Shown here in pieces: positions 21,990 to 29,753 of a stretch of DNA of 64,000 nucleotides. The stretch covers positions 1-64,000 of the IMG/VR virus record IMGVR_UViG_3300046455_000489. The stretch is one strand, 5' to 3'. The translations under genes were made by a program, and so were the position numbers. Origin of the DNA: a virus. The notes below the pieces were generated by a model. The model did no database searches. It was given only the letters and a program-made list of their open reading frames with translations, and was not told the origin of the DNA. Numbering within the stretch: position 1 is the first letter of the stretch; the number at the start of each line of letters is the position of its first letter.

Positions 21990-22550
21990 ATGACTGCCAC
22001 CGCCCCAGCCCCCATCACCGAGGACGAACTCCGCACCTGGCTCACCCAGAAGGTCGGCCCGATCATCAGCGACGACGACCAGGCCGCCCGCCTCCTGATC
22101 GCCACATTCGATCTTGCGGCGAGGGAGGGCGCCAGCCTCAACAACCCGCACCACATCGCGAACTGCATCGCCTCCACGCCTGCTGGAGCCGACAACCCGC
22201 CCTGGTCGCCCGTCGACACCGTTCGGGCCGCGGCCGTGCTGCACGACGCGTACTGGATCACCCGCAAGCCCGCCGACCTGGACCGCCTGTTCGTCGACCT
22301 GCCCATGCCTGTCGTCGTCAGCCGCCACCAGTGCCCGTTCTGCCGCCGTTTCACCCGAGCCGACGCCGCACAGGTCCGCGACCACATGACCCGCTGCTGG
22401 CAGAACCCGGTCCTGCGCTGCTGCAAGACATGCGTCCACCACCAGGACGGCAGCGGCTTCGAGGACGTCGAGTCGTGCACCAACCCGGACGGGCCCGACG
22501 AGGACTACCGGTTCCCCGTCCTGCACTGCCCGCTGTACGCCGCGCCCTGA
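21990..22550 (+). CDS. Hypothetical zinc-binding protein (186 aa)
   Basis: The ATG starts after a 102-base gap with no clear signal. The first 110 residues are helical. The C-terminus has CPFCRRFTRADAAQVRDHMTRC (a C2HC-like finger) and a CCKTCVHH...C...C cluster. Possible nucleic-acid binding. Terminator downstream. Confidence 0.65.
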   Translation: MTATAPAPITEDELRTWLTQKVGPIISDDDQAARLLIATFDLAAREGASLNNPHHIANCIASTPAGADNPPWSPVDTVRAAAVLHDAYWITRKPADLDRLFVDLPMPVVVSRHQCPFCRRFTRADAAQVRDHMTRCWQNPVLRCCKTCVHHQDGSGFEDVESCTNPDGPDEDYRFPVLHCPLYAAP

Positions 22551-22614
22551 CTGTCTGCCGCGGCTACCCGGACACGGGACACCCGACAGACCCCGCCCAC
22601 ACCACCACGCAGGA

Positions 22615-22645
22615 CGGGCCGGCCTCGGTGAAGGAGGCCGGCCCG
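22615..22645. terminator. Terminator
   Basis: Perfect 11-bp stem (22615-22625 with 22635-22645), 9-nt loop, 64 bases after the stop at 22550 and before the gene at 22684. Confidence 0.8.
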
Positions 22646-22683
22646 CACCTCGAACCCTACCGACACCCCGACTTGGAGTCCGC

Positions 22684-23568
22684 ATGACCGACACCACCAA
22701 CCCGCCCGCCGACGAGCTGCTGCGCCGTGCCGAGGCGTACCTGTCCGCCCTGCACGGCAGCGTCGCCCGACACGACAACCTCGCCGCGAACTACGGCTGC
22801 GCGGGCTGCGAGTTGCGGGACCAGATCCGTGCCGCCGCCTCGGCCCCGGAGCCTGAGACCACCGGCCCCACCGCGGCGTTGAGCGAGGCCGAGCAGACGA
22901 TGCTGGCCTACGCCCTCGACCAAGCGCAGGAACGGATCTGGTCGGAGGGCGGGTTCACGGAGGAGGACCAGGCCGCGGTCGACTCGCTGCGCCACCGCGC
23001 TGTGCTGCCCGCCGACCGGGCCGCGATTGAGCGCGTCCGTTCCGTGCTGGAGTCGGAGGCCGTCGTAGGCCGGAGCGCTCTCGACTACCGGGGGCTGATC
23101 ACCTCGGCCCTCATGGCCGACGCCGTGCCCGTGTCCGGCCCGGGTGGTGCGGCCGACGAGACACAGGCCGAGCCCGAGTCCGGCTGTGCGCACTGCGGCG
23201 GCCCGCACGCCTGGGACGACTGCGAGACGTACACCGCGCTCGTAGCCAGCGAGCGGCAGCCTGAGACGCAGGGCGCGTTGAAGCGCGCGCACGTCGCCCT
23301 CGCCGCACAGGCAGGCCGCCAGCAGGCCGCGCTCGCCCGCATCGGGCAGATGACCGACCACTGGGAGCAGCACCTGCCCGAGGTGATCCGGACCCCTGCC
23401 GTCGTGTCCGCGATCCGCGCTGCACTGGGGCCCGCCGTCGTGTCCCAGCCCGAGCCTGCCCCGCCCGTCGAGCACTGCATCCACGACCGGGCCGTCCACC
23501 GCACCCACCACACGACGCCCGTCACCGGATGCCCCTGGTGCACCACAGCGGCCGGCAAGGAGGCCTGA
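22684..23568 (+). CDS. Hypothetical modular protein (294 aa)
   Basis: Several short modules seen in Streptomyces phage proteins: a helical N-terminus with GCAGCELRDQI, a segment ALSEAEQTMLAYALDQAQERIWSEGG, a CAHCGGPHAWDDC zinc motif and a C-terminal HCIHDRAVHRTHHTTPVTGCPWC. Probably a mosaic regulatory or nucleic-acid-binding protein; no enzyme motif. Confidence 0.65.
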   Translation: MTDTTNPPADELLRRAEAYLSALHGSVARHDNLAANYGCAGCELRDQIRAAASAPEPETTGPTAALSEAEQTMLAYALDQAQERIWSEGGFTEEDQAAVDSLRHRAVLPADRAAIERVRSVLESEAVVGRSALDYRGLITSALMADAVPVSGPGGAADETQAEPESGCAHCGGPHAWDDCETYTALVASERQPETQGALKRAHVALAAQAGRQQAALARIGQMTDHWEQHLPEVIRTPAVVSAIRAALGPAVVSQPEPAPPVEHCIHDRAVHRTHHTTPVTGCPWCTTAAGKEA

Positions 23569-23571
23569 CCC

Positions 23572-23766
23572 ATGGCCGCCGACGCCTACCTGATCATCCT
23601 CTGCGACCACCCCGACTGCCCGACCCCTGAAGGCCACTACCCGGTGCGGTTCGAGCCCCACACCCACCGCGAACTCCGCCGGCTCCTCAAGCGGGACCGC
23701 GGCTGGCGACGTACCCGCGACGGCCGCGACCTCTGCCCGCAGCACGCGGCCGGGGCCCCGTCGTGA
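23572..23766 (+). CDS. Small zinc-ribbon-like protein (64 aa)
   Basis: CDHPDCPTPEGHYPV at the start and CPQHAAG at the end can form one zinc site; basic middle (RRLLKRDRGWRRTRDGRD). Unknown. Confidence 0.6.
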   Translation: MAADAYLIILCDHPDCPTPEGHYPVRFEPHTHRELRRLLKRDRGWRRTRDGRDLCPQHAAGAPS

Positions 23767-24032
23767 CCGGCCCCCTGTTCGGTGAGGCGCTCACCGCCTT
23801 GTTCGTCACCTGCCGCGCCCTCGCCTACTGGATCGCGGCGGGTGCGTTCGCCGCGACGGTGGTGTGCGTCGTCGGGGTGGCGGGCGCGGCGTGGGCGTGG
23901 CGACGGGCGAGAAGGGGCCTGTGCGCCCGTCTGCGGCCCGAAGTCCCGGCGGAGGCCCCTCGCTTGCTCCCGGCCCCGGAGAGGCCCGCAGGCGCCCGCT
24001 CCGCCAACCCGAGCCCGCACAACGCCGCCTGA
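23763..24032 (+). CDS. Small membrane protein (89 aa)
   Basis: One or two hydrophobic segments between residues 8 and 45 (ALTALFVTCRALAYWIAAGAFAATVVCVVGVAGAAWAWRR), then a proline/arginine-rich tail. GTG start overlaps the previous stop. Unknown. Confidence 0.6.
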   Translation: MTGPLFGEALTALFVTCRALAYWIAAGAFAATVVCVVGVAGAAWAWRRARRGLCARLRPEVPAEAPRLLPAPERPAGARSANPSPHNAA

Positions 24033-24042
24033 GGCGACGGCA

Positions 24043-24065
24043 GGGGCTCGGACCACCCGAGCCCC
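24043..24065. terminator. Short terminator hairpin
   Basis: Perfect 9-bp stem (24043-24051 with 24057-24065) and 5-nt loop in the gap before the gene at 24118. Confidence 0.6.
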
Positions 24066-24117
24066 ACCCGCGCCATCCCGACCCCGCACACGCCCACACA
24101 GACCCCAAGGAGCAGCC

Positions 24118-24525
24118 GTGACCGCCCGCCCCTACCGAATCCTCGTCACCGGAAGCCGCGACTGGCAGGGCATCGGCGTCGTCCGCCGCGCCCTCGCCGA
24201 AGTTCTCGCCATCCTCCCGAACGATCAGCCCCTGGTCGTCGTCCACGGGGACTGCCCGACCGGCGCCGACATCATGGCCAAGGCGTGGGCGCTCACGACC
24301 TTCACCCCGGTCTGCACGGACGACTTCGAGCGCGTCACCGAGGAACCGCATCCCGCCGCCTGGCACGTCCACGGCAACAAGGCCGGTCCGATCCGCAACA
24401 AGGCCATGGTCGACAAGGGCGCCGACGTCTGCCTCGCCTTCATCCGCGGCGGCAGCCGAGGCGCCTCCCACACCGCAGCCCTCGCCGAGCAGGCCGGGAT
24501 CCCGACACGGCGGTGGACCGCATGA
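24118..24525 (+). CDS. YspA/DUF2493-like SLOG-family nucleotide-binding protein
   Basis: 135 residues; GTG start with AAGGAG. RILVTGSRDWQGIGVVRRAL, VVVHGDCPTGADIMAKAW and KAGPIRNKAMVDKGADVCLAFIRGGSRGASHTAALAEQAGIP are the classic Rossmann-like motifs of the YspA (DUF2493) SLOG family. Members are proposed to bind nucleotide-derived ligands and are common in actinophages; their role is unknown. Confidence 0.85.
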   Translation: MTARPYRILVTGSRDWQGIGVVRRALAEVLAILPNDQPLVVVHGDCPTGADIMAKAWALTTFTPVCTDDFERVTEEPHPAAWHVHGNKAGPIRNKAMVDKGADVCLAFIRGGSRGASHTAALAEQAGIPTRRWTA

Positions 24526-24710
24526 CCGCCCCGCAGACCCCGGTGTACCTGGACCGGGACATCGCCGAGATCCTCGCCCGCTGCTACCCCGGCGAACGCA
24601 AACGCGCCGTCATCGCACGGGCCGTCCGGCTACTCGCCGCAGCCGACGGGCACCTCCGGCCCGACGGGAAACCGAAACTGCCCGGACGGCCGGCGGGGAG
24701 GCGGATGTGA
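24522..24710 (+). CDS. Small basic protein (62 aa)
   Basis: YLDRDIAEILARCYPGERKRAVIARAVRLLAAADG resembles the strand-helix-helix of small regulators, with a basic tail PGRPAGRRM. Possibly a DNA-binding partner of neighbours; uncertain. Confidence 0.55.
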   Translation: MTAPQTPVYLDRDIAEILARCYPGERKRAVIARAVRLLAAADGHLRPDGKPKLPGRPAGRRM

Positions 24711-25039
24711 CCGGCCGGGACCTCAGCGAGAGGGAGGCCGAAGTGCTGCGCCGGGCCGCGAACGGCGAGACGTACCGGCAGATAGCCAGCGACTGGGGCG
24801 TCGAAGAGATCACCGTCCGCACGACCGGCGCCCGCGTCCTGCGGAAGCTCGGCGCCAACAACATCGCCCACGCCGTCCACCTCGCCCACCTCGACGGCCT
24901 GCTGCGTCGTGAACGCCACGGCGACCACGCCGGCTACGCCGCCCACATCTACCGAGGCGAGAAAGCCTGCGACGCATGCAAGGCGGGCGAGCGCGACTAC
25001 CGCAACGACCTGCGCCAGCAACGAGGGAAAGCCGCATGA
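24707..25039 (+). CDS. LuxR/GerE-type HTH protein with zinc-like tail
   Basis: Residues about 3-62 form a LuxR-type HTH (DLSEREAEVLRRAANGETYRQIASDWGVEEITVRTTGARVLRKLGANN). The C-terminus has HAGYAAHIYRGEKACDACKAGERDYR, a motif seen in many small actinobacterial phage proteins. No receiver domain, so regulation by phosphorylation is unlikely. Confidence 0.75.
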   Translation: MTGRDLSEREAEVLRRAANGETYRQIASDWGVEEITVRTTGARVLRKLGANNIAHAVHLAHLDGLLRRERHGDHAGYAAHIYRGEKACDACKAGERDYRNDLRQQRGKAA

Positions 25040-25099
25040 CCGGCCAGACCAAGTACGACCGCCCCTAGCCCAGCCCGCACGCCGCAAGGAGCCACCGCC

Positions 25100-25753
25100 G
25101 TGACCGACGCCCACGTCTGCGCCAGCTGCCACGCCAACCTCTGGGACACCGAACTCGCCGCCGGCCGCCACGCCTGCTACCGCTGCGAGGACCAGGCCGC
25201 CGAACAACTCCACGCCATCCGCGGCATCTTCAAGCGCCTCGACAGCCTCGACGCCCTCACCAAGGTCACCGCAGGCAGCGACGGCCCCCGCGGCGCCAGC
25301 CGGGAAGCGCCCGCCCCGCTGCGCATCGCGATCCTCAACCAGACCGGACCCGGCGGCGTCGTCACCCAACTCCAGTCCGGCATCGAAGACTCCTGGCGTA
25401 AGGCTCTCGGCTGGACCGTCGCCCCCACCCGCCGCCACAGCGACATCGACGGCATCACCGTCTTCCTGATCAACAACTTGCCGTGGGCCTGCGAGCGCTA
25501 CGACGAAATCGCCGACGACCTCAAGACCATCGCCACCATCCACAGCACCCTCAACGGACTGGAGACAGGCGAACGACGGCCCCGCAGCTTCGCCGCCTAC
25601 TGCGAGACCCCCGACTGCGAAGGCCAACTTCGGATCACCCTCTGGACCAGCCGGGCCACCTGCCCCATCTGCGGAACCCGCTACGAGAAGGCCGACATCG
25701 GCGGACTGCGAACCGAACTCGACCCCGACCCCGTCCAGCAGCCCGCAGCATGA
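25100..25753 (+). CDS. Hypothetical protein with two zinc ribbons (217 aa)
   Basis: N-terminal CASCHANLWDTELAAGRHACYRC and C-terminal CETPDCEGQ...CPICG each offer four cysteines. The middle (residues about 40-160) is helical. This type is frequent in Streptomyces phages and plasmids. Last gene of the rightward early region. Confidence 0.7.
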   Translation: MTDAHVCASCHANLWDTELAAGRHACYRCEDQAAEQLHAIRGIFKRLDSLDALTKVTAGSDGPRGASREAPAPLRIAILNQTGPGGVVTQLQSGIEDSWRKALGWTVAPTRRHSDIDGITVFLINNLPWACERYDEIADDLKTIATIHSTLNGLETGERRPRSFAAYCETPDCEGQLRITLWTSRATCPICGTRYEKADIGGLRTELDPDPVQQPAA

Positions 25754-25755
25754 CG

Positions 25756-25790
25756 AACGCCCCCGTAGCCAACCCGGCCGCGGGGGCGTT
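25756..25790. terminator. Bidirectional terminator between converging operons
   Basis: AACGCCCCCG and CGGGGGCGTT (25756-25765 with 25781-25790) pair perfectly. It separates the rightward early genes from the leftward gene ending at 25800. Confidence 0.85.
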
Positions 25791-25799
25791 CTGCTGCGC

Positions 25800-26114
25800 C
25801 TAGAAACGGCCCGTGCAGGCGAGGCAGATCCGAGCCACGCTCCAGTCCGCGAGCGACGCCTGATACCGCTGAACCCCGGCATGCATTGCCGCACCCGAGA
25901 CCAGACCGGCCACCGCCACCAGCAACCCGAGCAGGACCGCGCCCGACACCACGAATGCGATCCCCGCCCCGACCGCCAGCAATGCCATCCACGCCTTCAC
26001 CTCAGGCTCTGACGGCGGCGCGTACTTCACCCGCAACGGCGACTCCGCCGGCAACGACTGCCAGTAGTGCGACAGCCTCTCGACGTTCGTCGACGAACAC
26101 GCCTTGCACTCCAT
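25800..26114 (-). CDS. Zinc ribbon plus two-TM membrane protein (104 aa)
   Basis: I chose the ATG of MECKACSS, preceded by GGAGG. CKAC at the start and CLAC at the end can form a zinc ribbon, with two membrane helices between (WMALLAVGAGIAFVV and VLLGLLVAVAGLVSG). Architecture resembles small membrane-anchored ribbon proteins. Unknown role. Confidence 0.65.
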   Translation of the reverse strand: MECKACSSTNVERLSHYWQSLPAESPLRVKYAPPSEPEVKAWMALLAVGAGIAFVVSGAVLLGLLVAVAGLVSGAAMHAGVQRYQASLADWSVARICLACTGRF

Positions 26115-26220
26115 GCCAACCTCCGACGCCCACGCCACAGTTGACGGCAGGTTGGCCAGCGCAGAAGACGGCGGCAAGAGCTACTGACGGGTCCGTGAGC
26201 GGAGCCACAACCCAAACGGC

Positions 26221-26255
26221 GCGAGGGCCCCACCCGACACAGGCGGAGCCCTCGC
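26221..26255. terminator. Hairpin between leftward genes
   Basis: GCGAGGGC and GCCCTCGC pair (26221-26228 with 26248-26255) with a 19-nt loop, downstream of the 47-residue gene at 26320. Confidence 0.5.
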
Positions 26256-26319
26256 GTAGCAGTGCGACTACAGCGCGCTGAGCTCGTACATCCCCGGCAG
26301 CCGGCCCAGTGGCACCCGC

Positions 26320-26463
26320 CTACTGGGCGGGCTGGCCGCTCCCCGGGCACATCTCCCGACTGCCCTGCGGCTGATGCGGCGCCGTCGGATCACCCGGCTC
26401 CGCACCCCCATACGCCCCGCACACCGGGCAGCAGGCCGAGCACTCGACAGGATCGACGCGCAT
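26320..26463 (-). CDS. 47-residue zinc-ribbon microprotein
   Basis: Short leftward ORF with GAGGGAG eight bases before its ATG. It reads MRVDPVECSACCPVCGAY..., then PQGSREMCPGSGQPAQ, with two cysteine pairs in a zinc-ribbon spacing and a proline-rich loop. The composition and ribosome site make it a likely gene. Confidence 0.6.
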   Translation of the reverse strand: MRVDPVECSACCPVCGAYGGAEPGDPTAPHQPQGSREMCPGSGQPAQ

Positions 26464-26540
26464 GAGCAGCTCCCTCAAACGACGGAACAGTGCATCGTGC
26501 GCAACCCACAGTGAGGCAGCCGGCCAGCCGCGGGAAGGGC

Positions 26541-26930
26541 TCAGACCAGGCGCACGAAGGCGCGCTCGCCGTTATGGAAGAACGCTGTCAGGCCGTGGCT
26601 AGCCTTGTCCCCGGCGGCCGACCACACCTCGATGCGCTCCGTATCCACAGGCTCCGCCGCACCGATCAACCCAGCCAGCCAAGCATCAGCCGGACCATCC
26701 ACCGGCGCCGCCGAAAACGCGGGCGGACCGGCCTGAACCGCAGCCGTCGGCGAGTCATGCTTCGCACCATCCGCCAACTGCCCGATCACCTGCCAACGCA
26801 GCTCCCGGCCACCCACAGAAACAGCCAGAGCACACGGCTGCTTACCGCCCTCCAACACCTCCACACGCTGCACACCAGGAGTGTTTTTCAGCAGGTCAAC
26901 CAGGTAGTCGCGGTAATTCCTCGGGCGCAT
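26541..26930 (-). CDS. Hypothetical protein (129 aa)
   Basis: Starts MRPRNYRDYLVDLLKNTPGVQRVEVLEGG, a helix-strand unit, with a beta-rich core (ALAVSVGGRELRWQVIGQLA) and C-terminal strand HNGERAFVRLV. Soluble, no motif. Recurrent type in Streptomyces elements. Confidence 0.65.
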   Translation of the reverse strand: MRPRNYRDYLVDLLKNTPGVQRVEVLEGGKQPCALAVSVGGRELRWQVIGQLADGAKHDSPTAAVQAGPPAFSAAPVDGPADAWLAGLIGAAEPVDTERIEVWSAAGDKASHGLTAFFHNGERAFVRLV

Positions 26931-27043
26931 AAGGAGAGTCCTCTCGTGGTGGCCTAGGTCAGCCTAGGGGTGGATGAGCGGGCAGGAGACGGAAGGGCAG
27001 GTGATGCGGGCGAGCCGCCAGCGGAGCCGGTATAGGGGGCCGG

Positions 27044-27805
27044 CTAACGCGGGAATCTGGTCAGCCAGGCAGGCAGCGGCTTGTCGTCCTGGCTGTAGTG
27101 CTGCAGCGCGTACTTGAAGCTGAGTAGGTCGACCTCGCGGACCGACTGCAGGGCCTCGGGATCCTCGCGGCCGAGCTGCGCGAGCGTCTTCTGCCGCTGC
27201 TGCCGGTATACCTGCGGGCGCTTCCTCTCGAACTGCAGCAGCAGGCGGCGGAGTCGGTCGTCGGGGAGCTTGTCGGCCGCGTCGTACAGCCGCTTCAAAT
27301 CCGGCGCCAACTTGCTCTCGCGCGCGACCTCGCCCGCACGAGCGGCAGCGAGCGCGGAGGAATGTTGGTCGCCGGCATCTTCTTCATCCGTACTTCGTCG
27401 GTCAGTACTTCCTGAAGAGGTACCGCCCGCCGACGTCGCGCTGGCCGACGTGCCGCCCGCCGACGTACCGCGAGCGGTACCCCGGTCCTGTGGGACGTCA
27501 TAGATCTCCAGCACGGTCACGAACCGGCCCTTCGCCGCCTTCTCCTTCCGTCGGATGATGTAGCCGGCCACTTCCAATTCGGCGAATGCGGAGCGCAGTC
27601 CGCGCCTGCCCTCGCCGACGACGTCCCCGCGGTGCCGACGGGCCCGGTCCGACAAGGCGTCGGCGTTCGTCTCCCAGCCCTCGGGGCGGGTGAGCAGCTC
27701 GGCCAGTACGCCCCGCGCGCAGTACGTCAGCCGGTCGTCCCGCAGGGTCGCGTTGGGAAGGATCGTGAAGTTGTCGGCCGGACGCGACCGACGGATCTTC
27801 AGCAT
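27044..27805 (-). CDS. Second replication-initiator-like protein with iteron-encoding linker
   Basis: 253 residues from MLKIRRSR, chosen for GAGGTG upstream. Residues about 10-110 form a winged HTH (FTILPNATLRDDRLTYCARGVLAELLTRPEGW..., RGLRSAFAELEVAGYIIRRKEK). Residues about 110-140 are five-residue repeats (GTSAG, GTSAS, ATSAG, GTSSG), encoded by tandem 15-bp DNA units. The rest is helical and basic. This resembles plasmid or phage initiators with the origin in the linker. It could equally be a regulator, so I call it initiator-like. Confidence 0.65.
   Translation of the reverse strand: MLKIRRSRPADNFTILPNATLRDDRLTYCARGVLAELLTRPEGWETNADALSDRARRHRGDVVGEGRRGLRSAFAELEVAGYIIRRKEKAAKGRFVTVLEIYDVPQDRGTARGTSAGGTSASATSAGGTSSGSTDRRSTDEEDAGDQHSSALAAARAGEVARESKLAPDLKRLYDAADKLPDDRLRRLLLQFERKRPQVYRQQRQKTLAQLGREDPEALQSVREVDLLSFKYALQHYSQDDKPLPAWLTRFPR
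27390..27480. repeat. Six tandem 15-bp units (second origin candidate)
   Basis: Units begin at 27390, 27405, 27420, 27435, 27450 and 27465, each starting GT(A/G/C)C. The last forms an inverted repeat GTACCGC-GA-GCGGTAC. They lie in the linker-coding part of the initiator-like gene. Part of the periodicity comes from the five-residue protein repeat. Confidence 0.55.
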
Positions 27806-27892
27806 TCGCTGCACCTCGCGGCGTGAGCGCGCGCCAAAAGAATCATGGGAGTCCTAGGTGTTGCGCGGGCTGCAACGCCCGCTGATCTGCGA

Positions 27893-27922
27893 AGCGGCCG
27901 GACGATGATCCGTCCGGCCGCT
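27893..27922. terminator. Terminator between leftward genes
   Basis: Perfect 12-bp stem (27893-27904 with 27911-27922) with a 6-nt loop. It follows the stop of the leftward gene at 27948, upstream of the initiator-like gene. Confidence 0.8.
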
Positions 27923-27947
27923 GTTGTTGCCGTGGGCTGCCAGGTGG

Positions 27948-28265
27948 CTACGCCGCTGCGGCGAGGTCCGTTAGCTCGAACGGCGCAGGGAGGGGCGGCA
28001 TGGGCACGCTGTACGCGCTGCCGATCATCGAGCGCGCCACCATCTCTCGCTCCCAACGGTTCTGGCCGGTCGGCATCCGGAGCGCCATACGGCCCTCGTG
28101 TACAACGGCGTAGCCGCACGCAGGCAGCCGCTCTGCGGGGCGCTCTTCCAGTTCCACCCCAAGTTCCGCGAGCAGCTGGGGGAGTGGAGTGTCGAGCAGG
28201 TAGTCGGCGGAGAGAGCCGAGACGGGGGACACAGAGACGGCGGCCTCAGGGGTTGCTAAGGTCAT
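27948..28265 (-). CDS. Hypothetical protein (105 aa)
   Basis: Alanine/valine-rich start, then LLDTPLPQLLAELGVELEERPAERLPACGYAVVHEGRMALRMPTGQNRWEREMVARSMIG. Soluble, possibly DNA-linked by location next to the initiator-like gene. Family not recognised. Confidence 0.65.
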   Translation of the reverse strand: MTLATPEAAVSVSPVSALSADYLLDTPLPQLLAELGVELEERPAERLPACGYAVVHEGRMALRMPTGQNRWEREMVARSMIGSAYSVPMPPLPAPFELTDLAAAA

Positions 28266-28330
28266 GGGAAGAGCTCCGATCTCAACGGGTTGGGTTCTTG
28301 ATCAGCGAGTGGCGACTCGCTTTGATCTTC

Positions 28331-28358
28331 AGGCCGGGTGGTGGCGACCACCCGGCCT
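28331..28358. terminator. Hairpin in the divergent gap before the GntR gene
   Basis: Perfect 11-bp stem (28331-28341 with 28348-28358) followed by TTCTCGT on the plus strand; another small hairpin (AGCGAGT/ACTCGCT) lies just before it at about 28304-28321. The 318-bp gap 28266-28583 otherwise holds the regulator's promoter and operator and no convincing gene. Confidence 0.6.
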
Positions 28359-28512
28359 TCTCGTGTTCGAGGGCCTCCCATCTGGCGTTCCACGTGGAAG
28401 CTGTGCGTACAGTGGTCCGTGGGCACGTGGACATGACCTGGCGGCGGGCGCAGCCCTTCTTGCCGCAGGTCAAGCCTCTGCGTACTTGTGGAACTACTGG
28501 ACTACGGTCCGC

Positions 28513-28530
28513 GACCTAGACGTGTAAGTC
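28513..28530. promoter_or_regulatory. Operator OA of the HutC/GntR regulator
   Basis: GACCTAGACGTGTAAGTC is a near-palindrome (GAC-TA-ACGT-TA-GTC). It lies 54 bases before the regulator start and matches the two sites at 29412 and 29451, so I infer autoregulation. Confidence 0.75.
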
Positions 28531-28583
28531 AAGCGGGTCGTAAGAACTGCCCTCAAAGGGGCCCGAATGGTGGAGGGAACGGC

Positions 28584-29330
28584 TTGGCTGGGAGCAAGCT
28601 CGGGTACAAGGAGATCGCCGACGAACTGCGCGCACGCATCGAGCGCGGCCAGTACCGTCCCGGCGATCCAATCCCCAGCGAGTCTGAAGTGATGGCGGAG
28701 TTCACCGCCGGGCGTGAGACCGTCACCAAGGCGCTCCGTCTCCTCCGCGACCAGGGCCTCACCGTCGGCGGGCAGGGCAAGCCGGCCACCGTTCGGGACT
28801 TCAAGCCGATCCGCCGCTACGCCAACGAGCGCCTCTCGCGCGACGTTTGGGGCGGCGGCACCTCCATGTGGGCGGTCGACGTCCGCAACGCGAAGCCCAA
28901 GGTGGCCGGGCTGGAGGTCGACACCTTTGAGGCCTCCGCTCGCGTGGCGGAATCCCTTGGCCTGCGACGCGGGGAGTCTGTAGTCCGCCGCCGCCGCCAC
29001 TACCTGCTCGACGGGCGGCCCGTCCTCATGTCCGACTCGTACATCCCGCTCGACCTTGCCGAGGGCACGCCGATCATGGAGCGTGACACCGGCGAGGGCG
29101 GGATCTACAACCGCCTCAAGGACGCAGGGCACGGGCCAGTGCGCTTCAAAGAGGAAGTCCGCGTGCGCATGCCCAACGCTCGGGAGCTCGCGGTGATGGA
29201 GCTCGCGCCCGGCACTCCCGTCGCCTGCGTCGTGCGCACCGCTTTCGAGGAAGGCGGCCGGGCTGTCGAGGTCAACGAGATGACCCTGGACGGCGGCTCG
29301 TACATCCTGGACTACGTGATCGAGGCGTAG
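28584..29330 (+). CDS. HutC-subfamily GntR regulator (KorSA-like)
   Basis: 248 residues from a TTG start with GGAGGG seven bases before it; the longer frame is not coding-like. N-terminal winged helix: GYKEIADELRARIERGQYRPGDPIPSESEVMAEFTAGRETVTKALRLLRDQGL. C-terminal HutC-type UTRA ligand domain from about residue 90 (SVVRRRRHYLLDGRPVLMSDSYIPLDLA..., GGSYILDYVIEA). In Streptomyces conjugative elements such proteins (KorSA, TraR) repress transfer and excision genes. Three matching operators flank the gene. Confidence 0.88.
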   Translation: MAGSKLGYKEIADELRARIERGQYRPGDPIPSESEVMAEFTAGRETVTKALRLLRDQGLTVGGQGKPATVRDFKPIRRYANERLSRDVWGGGTSMWAVDVRNAKPKVAGLEVDTFEASARVAESLGLRRGESVVRRRRHYLLDGRPVLMSDSYIPLDLAEGTPIMERDTGEGGIYNRLKDAGHGPVRFKEEVRVRMPNARELAVMELAPGTPVACVVRTAFEEGGRAVEVNEMTLDGGSYILDYVIEA

Positions 29331-29347
29331 CGACAGCTGCCTCATCT

Positions 29348-29378
29348 GGGCTCCCACCTAGCGGTGGGGGCCCTTTTT
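29348..29378 (+). terminator. Intrinsic terminator after the GntR gene
   Basis: An 11-bp stem with one G-T pair (29348-29358 with 29363-29373) and 4-nt loop, followed by TTTTT: one of the few classical terminators in this genome. Confidence 0.92.
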
Positions 29379-29411
29379 CATGCCCGCTTCGACGTGGAAC
29401 TCGAAGGGCTT

Positions 29412-29468
29412 GACTTAGACGTGTAGGTCGGCGCACTCTTGGAACACGCCGACCTACACGTCTAAGTG
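29412..29468. promoter_or_regulatory. Double operator OB/OC of the GntR regulator
   Basis: GACTTAGACGTGTAGGTC (29412-29429) and its inverted partner (29451-29468) form a perfect 21-bp inverted repeat (29413-29433 with 29447-29467) around a 13-bp spacer. Each half is itself a near-palindrome matching the 28513 site. It lies upstream of the Xis-like gene, so the regulator should control the plasmid-like block. Confidence 0.8.
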
Positions 29469-29508
29469 GGGAAGGCGGAGCCCATTCCTGCCTACTCCGG
29501 GAGCTCCC

Positions 29509-29751
29509 TTGAGCCACGACGCCCCGGCCGCGGACACCGTGGCCGAAGCCCCCCAGTTCTTGAACGCGGCCGAAGTTGCCATTCGGCTCCGCGTCTCCCG
29601 TTCCACCGTCTACAACCTGATCGCCTCCGGCCGGCTCACCGCCCACCGCAACGGAGGCGGCAAGATCCGCCCCCGCGGAGTGCGGGTCCCCGAGGTCGCC
29701 GTGACGGCGTACCTGGCCGACTCCCTCATCGCACCCTCGGAGGTGGCGTAG
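29509..29751 (+). CDS. Excisionase-like MerR/HTH_17 protein (80 aa)
   Basis: TTG start with GGGAG upstream. FLNAAEVAIRLRVSRSTVYNLIASGRLTAHRNGGGKIRPRGVRVPEVAVTAYL is the HTH_17 form common to Streptomyces excisionases. Behind the double operator of the GntR regulator, matching the KorSA-controlled layout of integrative elements. With the gene at 8782 this gives two Xis-like proteins. Confidence 0.8.
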   Translation: MSHDAPAADTVAEAPQFLNAAEVAIRLRVSRSTVYNLIASGRLTAHRNGGGKIRPRGVRVPEVAVTAYLADSLIAPSEVA

Positions 29752-29753
29752 CC

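Noticed and set aside
25036-25068. 10-codon ORF before 25100
   Set aside because: Too short to support, though it overlaps the preceding stop in ATGA style.
28282-28473. Leftward 63-residue ORF with CGKKGC in the GntR divergent gap
   Set aside because: It runs through the terminator hairpin, its start would be a TTG with no suitable ribosome site, and the gap is explained by promoter and operator.
27845-28519. Rightward 224-residue frame opposite the 27948-28265 gene
   Set aside because: Composition is that of an antisense shadow (Arg/Pro/Ser), with a terminator inside.
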